Assembly: GCA_002699425.1 (NCBI GenBank)
Contig: PABV01000034.1
Span: 35,970 to 98,185 of the forward strand
Length of the DNA stretch: 62,216 nucleotides
Direction of reading: 5' to 3'
Source: Methanobacteriota archaeon
GTDB lineage: Archaea > Thermoplasmatota > Poseidoniia > Poseidoniales > Poseidoniaceae
Positions within the stretch are counted from its first letter, which is position 1. The number at the start of each line of letters is the position of its first letter. Shown in pieces: positions 45,693-53,117 of this stretch. Under the pieces are notes generated by a model. It was given only the letters and a program-made list of their open reading frames with translations, had not been told where the DNA came from and searched no databases. The translations under genes and the position numbers were made by a program.

Positions 45693-48164
45693 TTAGTCAT
45701 CATTGGACACCTTACGTCGTTTCACAGTCCGCTTCTTGCCCTCACTAGTTCCGGCTTTATGCTCTTGTTCTGGTTTCTTTACTGCTCTTTTCTTTCGGAC
45801 TGGCGCTACACCTGTTGAGGTTTGAGTGACTGCTTTAACTCTCTTTTTTGCCACCTTGGATACATTTTCACCCGTTGGACGAATTATTTTCTTCTTTGAA
45901 ACTATGGCTGGAGCTTCAATCACATCTTCTTGTATATATATTTCTGAATCTTCAGACTCTTCTTCATATTCTACTTCTTCTTCCTGATCTTGTTTGTCTA
46001 ATCGCTTCTGAACCTCATCAAGAGCCATTTCAAACTCTTCAAGGTCAATAACGCCATTTCCATCCACGTCAATACTTGTGATGAGTGCTCTCAATTGCTT
46101 GAGCGGCAAGTCAGCAATGCGTAGAGAACGCAATCCCTTCAGTAATTCATCTGATTCAAGTGTTCCACTAGAATCAACATCAAATTTATTGAACAGCGCA
46201 TGAACTGTGTAAGCGTTATTGACCATATATTCATAGATTTTATCCATGACATTGTCGAACACAAAGAGAGCACCACAATTGGAACAGTTTAGGGCATCAG
46301 AGGGGTTTATGGTTTCGCAAACTTGACATTCTTGTGAGTTTATGAGGGACATGTCTATTGAATTTGATTTTCTCATCCAAAGAACCACCAGGATAATCAA
46401 GAAGGCAAGAGTTGATGCAATTACCAGTGGGTGAGATAGTTTCGAAATTATTTCATCATATACAGATGGCTGAGCCTCTTGTTTCTCCTCAAACGTACCT
46501 GAAACTTCTTCCATTTGAATGTACCAAGTTGGTAAAGAAAATTCAGTGACTAAATCACCCGTCCCAGTGACCAAAATCGGATGGTGTGGAGCCATCCAGA
46601 GTAACGTTCCTAACGGAGCTGATGATTGTCCACTCAGGGTAAAATCAAGAGGAAATGTCGGTGAAGAGGTAAGGTCATATGTTACTGCAACTACAATATG
46701 CAAGGGTGTTGAAAAATCTTTGTCATCCCAAACAAGCATCCCATCTGCAATTCGACAAGATACTGTAGCATTTTCAAGAGAGCCACTGGAAATGTCAAAA
46801 CTATCTTTCCAAAATAGTATGAGATCTTCGTGGTTAATGCTATTGCAAAGTGTTTCTGAAAACAATGTCACCTCTGATTTAGATATTTTTCCATCATCTT
46901 TCAATCCTATTCTTGAATGGTTTCTGATATCTGTGCTTACATCTGATGGTAACTTCAAGTGGTCTTCAATAATCAGTTCATTTTCACTTACAACGATGTT
47001 AATTTTACGGATTCTTTCCAAGTCTGGTACTGTTGAGCAGGGGAGGTTTGATTGACAATTGATATCGAATATGTCTGGGATGCCATCACCATCATCGTCC
47101 ATGTCATCACTATCTGGAATCCTATCACCGTCTATATCAGCACCTGGTTTTCCAGTTGAAGGATCCAAAACATTTTGCCTATAAACTACCACTTGATCAG
47201 TTCCTGTTACCACAAATAATTGGTCGATACGATTGTATGTGTCCAGTATTATTTGATAATCCAATACCGAGTGGAAAAATTCAATTTCTGTTGATGAAAT
47301 TTCTGTTTCCAAATCAATCTTCATCACTTTGGGATTATCCCCTATGACGGAAAGATAGATTGAGGATGAATCATCATTGGAGATATGAATTTTTGCAGCT
47401 CCAGCGAAGATACCATATGACTTTGAAGAATTATCTACAAAGTTGTACCGTAGTAATTCCCCATCTTCGCTCAAGATGAAATATGTCTCATCAGCTAAAC
47501 TAAAATGACAATCCAAAACCGAATTTGAATTAGTTAATTTATTGTGCTCGCCTACCGGATGGGCAGTTTCGTTTCTAAGAGTAAAATATCCTTGGTCAGT
47601 GGCAGATATGATGTAATCTCCACTTGGAGAATATTCTAGGCATGATAAATCACTTGTATGAGGTGATGTGATGATTTGCTCACCCTGCATAAGAGTTGAA
47701 TTTCCAAGTAAAATTCCACCATTTTTTTCTTCGGAAATCAACGTCATTCCATCAGGTGACCAAGAAAGAAGAGTTGGATATATGCGGCCTTGCAGATTAC
47801 CATCGATAGTCTCTAACTTTTCCATGTCGAAAGTTCTAATGGAACCAATTAGGTCGGACGATGGAGTAACATGCCCAACTGCAAGGATTGTTCCATTTGG
47901 ATTGAAAGCCATGCTCGTAACGGCATAAGCCGTTGAAAACTGAGCGATTTTTGATAAATTTGTGGTGTCGTATATTGCCACAATGTTATCCAAACCTACA
48001 GCCATCATCGACTGGTTAGGATTTAAGACTACTACTTTAGATGACTTGGTAAGATTACTCGGCTCTGTTGAGTCGTAATATGCAAGACTTGAAGTACCAA
48101 CTGGAACAAATAATAAGCTAATAAGTACGACAACAACGATGCCTCTTGTTGCTTTGACTTTCAT
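45693..48164 (-). CDS. Membrane protein: external propeller, cytoplasmic zinc ribbon, EF-hands and basic tail
   Basis: An 823-residue protein. In order: signal peptide (1-28); WD40-like beta-propeller (about 30-330); a thrombospondin type 3-like Ca2+ stretch (about 335-365); a beta-rich region; a transmembrane helix (about 578-600); a zinc ribbon CQVC...CSNC (about 613-632); two canonical EF-hands with loops DVDSSGTLESDE (about 665-676) and DVDGNGVIDLEE (about 699-710); an acidic linker; and a Lys/Arg-rich tail of about 60 residues. By topology the EF-hands and tail face the cytoplasm. A sensor linking surface events or Ca2+ to the cell interior is inference. Start ATG with GATAGG directly before it. 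Confidence 0.75.
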   Translation of the reverse strand: MKVKATRGIVVVVLISLLFVPVGTSSLAYYDSTEPSNLTKSSKVVVLNPNQSMMAVGLDNIVAIYDTTNLSKIAQFSTAYAVTSMAFNPNGTILAVGHVTPSSDLIGSIRTFDMEKLETIDGNLQGRIYPTLLSWSPDGMTLISEEKNGGILLGNSTLMQGEQIITSPHTSDLSCLEYSPSGDYIISATDQGYFTLRNETAHPVGEHNKLTNSNSVLDCHFSLADETYFILSEDGELLRYNFVDNSSKSYGIFAGAAKIHISNDDSSSIYLSVIGDNPKVMKIDLETEISSTEIEFFHSVLDYQIILDTYNRIDQLFVVTGTDQVVVYRQNVLDPSTGKPGADIDGDRIPDSDDMDDDGDGIPDIFDINCQSNLPCSTVPDLERIRKINIVVSENELIIEDHLKLPSDVSTDIRNHSRIGLKDDGKISKSEVTLFSETLCNSINHEDLILFWKDSFDISSGSLENATVSCRIADGMLVWDDKDFSTPLHIVVAVTYDLTSSPTFPLDFTLSGQSSAPLGTLLWMAPHHPILVTGTGDLVTEFSLPTWYIQMEEVSGTFEEKQEAQPSVYDEIISKLSHPLVIASTLAFLIILVVLWMRKSNSIDMSLINSQECQVCETINPSDALNCSNCGALFVFDNVMDKIYEYMVNNAYTVHALFNKFDVDSSGTLESDELLKGLRSLRIADLPLKQLRALITSIDVDGNGVIDLEEFEMALDEVQKRLDKQDQEEEVEYEEESEDSEIYIQEDVIEAPAIVSKKKIIRPTGENVSKVAKKRVKAVTQTSTGVAPVRKKRAVKKPEQEHKAGTSEGKKRTVKRRKVSNDD

Positions 48165-48257
48165 CCTATCAATGTTCCCAGAGAGTAGAACTATGAAAGC
48201 ATGTTGTTAAATTTTTCAAAACAAGACCTTTTGAGCAGAAGTCGCCCGCATAATCAC
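48165..48257. promoter_or_regulatory. Divergent promoter region upstream of mqnD
   Basis: The 93-base spacer holds an AT-rich GTTAAATTTTT around 48206-48216, about 42-52 bases before the mqnD ATG at 48258. This is a plausible TATA box with a start of transcription some 20 bases before the ATG. It also argues against the upstream in-frame ATG at 48201. No clear element is seen for the leftward gene. Confidence 0.3.
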
Positions 48258-49127
48258 ATGGCACTAAACAATGAGAGGAGGAAAATCATCATTGGACACT
48301 CGCCCGACCCCGATGATGCATTTATGTTCCATGCCTTGACCAACGAAAAATTTCCAACTGGAAACATTGAGTACCAGCACAAGTTAATGGATATCGAATC
48401 CCTTAATGGATTAGCCAAAGAAGAATCACTAGAGGTTTCTGCCGTTTCAATTCACGCTTACCCGGAGATTGCGCACAACTATGCTCTCATGAATTGTGGA
48501 GCTTCCATGGGCGAAGGATACGGTCCAATGATTGTTTCAAAGAAAAACATCACATTAGAGGATGTTAAATCCAATGTAATAGCAATTCCTGGAATAAAAA
48601 CTAGCGCCTTTTTGGCACTACGTTTGTGTTGGGGGGATTTTGAGTATCAAGTTGTTCCATTTGATGAGATCATTCCTCGAATTGTCTCGGGTGAATTCAC
48701 ATCAGGCTTGATCATACATGAGGGCCAACTAACATACAAAGACTCTGACCTTGATGTACATCTGAATCTAGGCGAATGGTGGAACGAGATCACAGGCGGA
48801 TTACCTCTTCCGCTTGGTGGCAATGTGGTCAAAAAATCTCTGGGAATGAAAATGGTCGAGCAGATAACCGAAGATACGAAAAAGAGTATCCAATATGCAT
48901 TGGAACACCCTGCTGAAGCCTTGGAATTTGCTAAAAAGTGGGGTCGTGGAATTGATGATACTACCAACAAAGAGTTTGTTTCAATGTATGTAAATCAGCG
49001 AACAATTTCATATGGAGAGGACGGAAGAGAAAGCATCCGTTTGTTCATCTCAATGGGTCAAGAAATCGGCCTAATCCGCGAAGATTTCGATGTTTCTTCA
49101 ATCGAGTTCATTGGCGCGGAGGCTTAG
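48258..49127 (+). CDS. mqnD: 1,4-dihydroxy-6-naphthoate synthase MqnD
   Basis: A 289-residue periplasmic-binding-protein-like lyase. It has the family opening GHSPDPDDAFMFHAL, the SIHAYPEIAHNYALMNCG segment and GLIIHEGQLTY with the catalytic histidine. It cleaves cyclic dehypoxanthine futalosine to 1,4-dihydroxy-6-naphthoate in menaquinone synthesis. The ATG at 48258 is preferred over 48201 because family members begin just before GHSPDPDD. It is separated from mqnEA by the opposite-strand propeller gene. mqnB and mqnC are not in the window. The next gene begins two bases after its stop. Confidence 0.93.
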   Translation: MALNNERRKIIIGHSPDPDDAFMFHALTNEKFPTGNIEYQHKLMDIESLNGLAKEESLEVSAVSIHAYPEIAHNYALMNCGASMGEGYGPMIVSKKNITLEDVKSNVIAIPGIKTSAFLALRLCWGDFEYQVVPFDEIIPRIVSGEFTSGLIIHEGQLTYKDSDLDVHLNLGEWWNEITGGLPLPLGGNVVKKSLGMKMVEQITEDTKKSIQYALEHPAEALEFAKKWGRGIDDTTNKEFVSMYVNQRTISYGEDGRESIRLFISMGQEIGLIREDFDVSSIEFIGAEA

Positions 49128-49129
49128 GT

Positions 49130-49582
49130 TTGTCAAAACCCCAAGTAAGTGAGTTTGGCTCAGTAGACCCCGCACCTCCGATGCAGGATGGGACAATAAC
49201 ACAATGGAGCTCATTATTGCTTGATGAAGAAGTCCGAATGTTCAAAAGAATGAGGGCAGTTTTTGCGTTGAGAAATCATGGCTCTACCGAATCAGTGGAC
49301 ATTTTGTGCCGGGCATTTAGTAGTAAAAGTGCCCTACTGAGGCATGAGATTGCCTATGTGCTCGGGCAGATGCAAAACCCTGCTGCAGTTCCAATGCTAA
49401 AAAAAGTATTAGATAACCAGAGCGAACATGTCATGGTAAGGCATGAAGCAGCAGAAGCATTGGGCGCCATAGGAGATCGTTCATCGATAGAAATATTGAC
49501 CAAATATCTCCATGATCCACAACCTGAAATTTCAGAATCTTGTGAAGTGGCCTTGGATTTATTGGCTCACGTCAAAGTTTAA
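49130..49582 (+). CDS. Half-length deoxyhypusine hydroxylase-like HEAT-repeat protein
   Basis: A 150-residue HEAT-repeat protein. It shows SVDPAPP (11-17), FALRNHG (45-51), SALLRHEIAYVLGQMQNPAAVP (67-88), MVRHEAAEALGAIGD (102-116) and ESCEVALD (136-143), the same order as I recall in the C-terminal half of eukaryotic DOHH. The two His-Glu pairs, H72-E73 and H105-E106, are 33 residues apart, as in DOHH. Full DOHH has about 300 residues and four His-Glu pairs that bind a di-iron centre, so this protein would have to dimerise to build one. The start is TTG at 49130 with GGAGG seven bases upstream. Generic PBS-lyase HEAT protein is the alternative. Confidence 0.7.
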   Translation: MSKPQVSEFGSVDPAPPMQDGTITQWSSLLLDEEVRMFKRMRAVFALRNHGSTESVDILCRAFSSKSALLRHEIAYVLGQMQNPAAVPMLKKVLDNQSEHVMVRHEAAEALGAIGDRSSIEILTKYLHDPQPEISESCEVALDLLAHVKV

Positions 49583-49631
49583 CCACTTCAATAAGGGTGA
49601 CATTCAAAGACTAGATTCCCGTGGTAATCTC

Positions 49632-49835
49632 ATGCCGCATGAACATGTCCCACTGGCCCAAGCACCAAATGGTGAAATTGGCCCAAAATGTCATGGATGT
49701 AATACACGCTTAACTTTTGGAAGCGCTATGGTTCATGCACAGCATTACATGTGTTGGGAGTGTTATGTTAAAACAACAGGAGCAGATGCAGCAACCGATA
49801 CAAGCATAGAAAGCAAGCCATTTTGGCAAGAGTAA
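49632..49835 (+). CDS. Small zinc-ribbon protein
   Basis: A 67-residue protein with two Cys pairs (CHGC and CWEC, about residues 21-24 and 42-45) plus flanking histidines, typical of a treble-clef or ribbon zinc site. The ATG at 49632 is preferred to longer forms that overlap the HEAT gene. It lies 49 bases after the HEAT gene and 20 bases before the primase ATG at 49856. Function unknown; the position invites a role in primer synthesis or as a nucleic-acid-binding adaptor, which is speculation. Confidence 0.6.
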   Translation: MPHEHVPLAQAPNGEIGPKCHGCNTRLTFGSAMVHAQHYMCWECYVKTTGADAATDTSIESKPFWQE

Positions 49836-49855
49836 ATCTATTCCTTATCACATTC

Positions 49856-51049
49856 ATGAACAACAGTGGTTGGGCAGAAATCGCTCATCGATTTGGCCAA
49901 TATTATTCAGGTTGTGAATTGTGGTCACCACCTCGACAAAAAATGAGAGAATGGATGTTTATACCTTTCAAGGGGATACCTCTTCGTCATCGCGCCCATC
50001 CAAATAATCGCTCACTGCGACAATATTTAGTCGAAAGGCCACCACATTCAGTGTTCTACTCTACCGCCTATTGGGAGAAGCCTCATGAACTGAAGATGAT
50101 AGATAAGGGTTGGAAAGGTGCAGATTTGATTTTTGATCTAGACGGTGATCACTTACCAGGGGTATCAGACACTGACTTCCCCGCCATGATCGATGTGATC
50201 CAAGAACAGGCATGGTCATTGTGGAATGATTTTCTCCAACCTGAATTTGGGTTTAAAGATGAATATCTTCACATCACCTTTTCCGGTCATCGCGGTTTTC
50301 ACCTACACTATCGCGACCCTGGTTGGTTACATCTTGATTCAGGGTCACGAAGAGAATTGGTGAGTCATATTCGTGGAGAGGGAGTTGATGTTACTGCACT
50401 TTTACCTCGCTATGATGAGTCAAATGCTACTGGATGGGCCAGGAGGATGCGTCACGGGGTGTCGAATATGGTTGAAAAGCTTGCATCGATACACCATGGA
50501 GATGAAACGGAATTAAAGAGATTGCTTTCAATCATTAGCTCTCAACAAGACCGTTCATCAAAGCGTAAAAAATGGGGAAAAGTAAGCATACAAAAATTGG
50601 CTGGCATGATGGAACATGAAGATCGTAGAAATCGTATAGCAAGTGGTAGATTTGAAATATTGAAGGGCAGTCAAAAAGATCTTTTCTTTGCCCTGGTCAA
50701 ATTAGATTCTGCAATCGTTTTAGACAGTGCTGGCGAAACAGATGAAGTAGTAACCATTGACACCAAACGCCAAATCAGATTCCCTACCTCTCTTCATGGA
50801 AAGTGTGGATTACGCGTTACCGATATTCCACTCGATCGTCTTGAGCCACATCGAAAAAATAGTTTTGACCCATTATCGGAAGGAATTGCGTTATCTCGTC
50901 AAAAGTCAAGTCGTGTTGAATTCATAAAAGATGATGTCATTGCACGTTTCGATGACCACATTGTTGAGGGGAATACTGGAGAAACCATTGAGATTCATGA
51001 AGCTGGAGCATTTTTCTTGAGACTTAAAAATTGGGCAAAAAAAGTCTAA
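49856..51049 (+). CDS. priS: DNA primase small catalytic subunit PriS
   Basis: A 397-residue archaeo-eukaryotic primase. The metal-binding aspartates are D94 and D96 in FDLDGDH, with the SGHRGFHLH nucleotide-binding motif and the later DTKRQIRFPTSLHGKCGL segment, all diagnostic of PriS. With PriL it makes RNA/DNA primers. PriL is not in the window. An in-frame TTG at 49823 would add 11 residues and overlap the zinc-ribbon gene by 13 bases. Neither start has a good ribosome-binding site, so the ATG is preferred. Confidence 0.93.
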   Translation: MNNSGWAEIAHRFGQYYSGCELWSPPRQKMREWMFIPFKGIPLRHRAHPNNRSLRQYLVERPPHSVFYSTAYWEKPHELKMIDKGWKGADLIFDLDGDHLPGVSDTDFPAMIDVIQEQAWSLWNDFLQPEFGFKDEYLHITFSGHRGFHLHYRDPGWLHLDSGSRRELVSHIRGEGVDVTALLPRYDESNATGWARRMRHGVSNMVEKLASIHHGDETELKRLLSIISSQQDRSSKRKKWGKVSIQKLAGMMEHEDRRNRIASGRFEILKGSQKDLFFALVKLDSAIVLDSAGETDEVVTIDTKRQIRFPTSLHGKCGLRVTDIPLDRLEPHRKNSFDPLSEGIALSRQKSSRVEFIKDDVIARFDDHIVEGNTGETIEIHEAGAFFLRLKNWAKKV

Positions 51050-51083
51050 AAGAAAACAATGTAAATTTGCCCTTTCAACAAGA

Positions 51084-52157
51084 ATGTTCAAGTCATCTTT
51101 CTACCCCCAGCAAATGGGTGAAACCTTGGGAAGGCGGAAAAACAAGTCAAAACAACCACCGTTGCCACCTCCTCCAATGCCTGGTTTACCACCTCCTCCG
51201 GGAGCACCACCGCTACCCCCAATGCCTGCGGATTCTAGCGTTATGCCTCCTCTCCCTACCCCTCCGCTCCCACTGCCAGAAACACCAGCCCTCGCATCTG
51301 ATTCACTTCCATCGGCACCTCCACTCCCAAGTCCTACTCTAGCAAAGGCCACCGATGAAGAGGATGCAACATCTGGAGATCAATATTCAGGCCTATATGC
51401 AAAGAGAAGTGGAAAAAGCCTTCAGCAAATATATGGCCATATTGACCGTTTGGGTTCTGGTGAAGTAGGATCCTTGTTGGAAAGGTATGCAGACCGCTTT
51501 GGACATGAACTAGATCGTGATATCATTGTGATGCGAAAAGATGAGCGATCAGAGAAACTTGCTGGCTTACGAGATGCACCGACAGTCGAACTTGTTGGAG
51601 ATGCCTCTGCACCTGAAATCACGGATAATGAAAATGATGCATTAAAAGATGAGCTAACCCTTGTCGAAAATGAGTTAAGAAAACTAAAGGCACAATATCA
51701 ATCTGCTAAACAAGAAGGAGATAAAGAAACTCTAAGGTCGATGCGCCCTCACTTGGAATCTTTGATGGCTGAACGAAAAGAGATTAAAGCCATTTTGTCA
51801 GGTGAGACTTCAATTGACGAAGCAGTTGCTTCAAAATCCTCTCCTGAAGAGCAGATAATCTCAACGGCTGAAACTGCTGAAGATTCAGAGTTATTTACTA
51901 AATTCGTAGGCATCGTCGACGAACTCCTCGGTAATCACTTGCCAGAGGAGGTACTATCTAGCTTTATGGAAAGTAATGAGTTTGACATATACCGAGATGT
52001 AGCTAGTAATCCTCAATCATCTTCCAAAGAAGACCGATCAGTTTTCTTTGTAATCGTTGATTCCCAGTTGGGAAATATGCCAGAATCTGCCATTAGTAAT
52101 TTCTTGCAATCTGAACAGTTTGCAACATATGAGCAAATCGGTGAATTATATAGTTGA
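51084..52157 (+). CDS. Polyproline coiled-coil protein of unknown function
   Basis: A 357-residue soluble protein. The N-terminal region (about 25-86) is very rich in proline, with runs such as PPLPPPPMPGLPPPPG like formin FH1 tracts. It is followed by a mixed region, a charged coiled coil (about 182-240) and two similar C-terminal segments (about 268-307 and 316-352), each with a hydrophobic helix, LGN and a later FxxSxxF pattern, suggesting a duplicated small domain. No catalytic motif is present. The ATG at 51114 is an alternative start. It sits between priS and the RDD/SAP membrane-protein gene, nine bases upstream of the latter. Confidence 0.7.
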   Translation: MFKSSFYPQQMGETLGRRKNKSKQPPLPPPPMPGLPPPPGAPPLPPMPADSSVMPPLPTPPLPLPETPALASDSLPSAPPLPSPTLAKATDEEDATSGDQYSGLYAKRSGKSLQQIYGHIDRLGSGEVGSLLERYADRFGHELDRDIIVMRKDERSEKLAGLRDAPTVELVGDASAPEITDNENDALKDELTLVENELRKLKAQYQSAKQEGDKETLRSMRPHLESLMAERKEIKAILSGETSIDEAVASKSSPEEQIISTAETAEDSELFTKFVGIVDELLGNHLPEEVLSSFMESNEFDIYRDVASNPQSSSKEDRSVFFVIVDSQLGNMPESAISNFLQSEQFATYEQIGELYS

Positions 52158-52166
52158 GGTGAAAAA

Positions 52167-53117
52167 ATGGGATTGTTAGATAAATCAAAAAACATGGAAA
52201 CTACTACGGTTAAGGCCCCTGAAATAGCAAAAGCAGCAGTGGTAGTCGAGAAGGCAGTAAAGGCTGCAAAACCTGCAAAAGCAGTAAAACCTGCAAAACC
52301 AGTTAGGGAAAAGAATGTTAAAGAGAAAAGGGTAAAAAAAGCAAGGCCAAAAAGAGTTCGTGGTCTTCCAAAAGATTACCAACTAGCTGAAAGAGTTCCT
52401 AGGTACATCTCGTGGTTGGTTAATTTCATTGTCAATTTCGGTCTAATCCTTGGAGCCATACCTTTGATGATGTTTGACAGTGGTGCTTCAGGAACTCCAA
52501 TCTATACTTGGATGCTCGTAGCTTCCTTTTTGGTAATTATTCTAAACATATTTATTCTTCCTATTTACACAAAACGAAACGTTGGTCAATTTGTTGCAAG
52601 GACGAAATACATGAATGCTCTTGGTGAACCCGCAAACTTCATGCATGGAATTTTGTCTGGTCTTGTGGGCTTTTTGTCATTAATAGGATTCATGTTTGTA
52701 GGATTCAATGCGCAAGATATCGCTGATGATACAACCTCTTTGGTTTATTTCATTGTAGGAATTTTGTTGGTCATATTTTGGTTTGTTAATAATTCGTTCA
52801 GAAGAAATTCTGAGATCAATCAGAGTTTGATAGATCTAATGTTTAGTGTATATCTTGTCAAACACATCCCTACTGGCTCTGAAACTGGATGGTTACTGAG
52901 ACTTGAGAACCTTGGTGATTTTGGTGCTCGGTATGAGAAAAGAATCCAGGCAAAAGAAGCCAAACAGGCACAAAAATCTGATGAAGAAACTGCCCCGGAA
53001 GAAGAAAATCTCTCTTCACTAACAGTAAAAGAACTCAAGGAAAGGTGTAAAACAGCCGGCATTGAGGGATACGGTTCGATGAAAAAGGATGATTTGATTG
53101 CAGCCTTACAAGGATGA
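52167..53117 (+). CDS. RDD-family membrane protein with Lys/Ala-rich N-terminus and SAP-like C-terminus
   Basis: A 316-residue protein. The first 66 residues are rich in Lys, Ala and Pro with repeated KPAK-type units, like the tail of histone H1. An RDD-type membrane domain follows with four helices (about 80-102, 112-134, 161-180, 190-211), including the RNVGQFVARTKYMNALGEP segment. The C-terminal 35 residues (LTVKELKERCKTAGIEGYGSMKKDDLIAAL) match the SAP/Rho-N helix-extended-helix fold. Both ends should lie in the cytoplasm and could bind nucleic acid. Excellent AGGTGA before the ATG. A chromosome-to-membrane tether is inference. Confidence 0.75.
   Translation: MGLLDKSKNMETTTVKAPEIAKAAVVVEKAVKAAKPAKAVKPAKPVREKNVKEKRVKKARPKRVRGLPKDYQLAERVPRYISWLVNFIVNFGLILGAIPLMMFDSGASGTPIYTWMLVASFLVIILNIFILPIYTKRNVGQFVARTKYMNALGEPANFMHGILSGLVGFLSLIGFMFVGFNAQDIADDTTSLVYFIVGILLVIFWFVNNSFRRNSEINQSLIDLMFSVYLVKHIPTGSETGWLLRLENLGDFGARYEKRIQAKEAKQAQKSDEETAPEEENLSSLTVKELKERCKTAGIEGYGSMKKDDLIAALQG

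Noticed and set aside
46519-47055. A 178-codon rightward open frame inside the propeller/EF-hand gene
   Set aside because: Antisense to a protein with strong domain signals; serine-rich shadow without motifs.
51101-51352. A glycine/serine-rich leftward frame of 83 codons
   Set aside because: It is the mirror of the polyproline codons (CCN read as GGN), so low complexity explains it.
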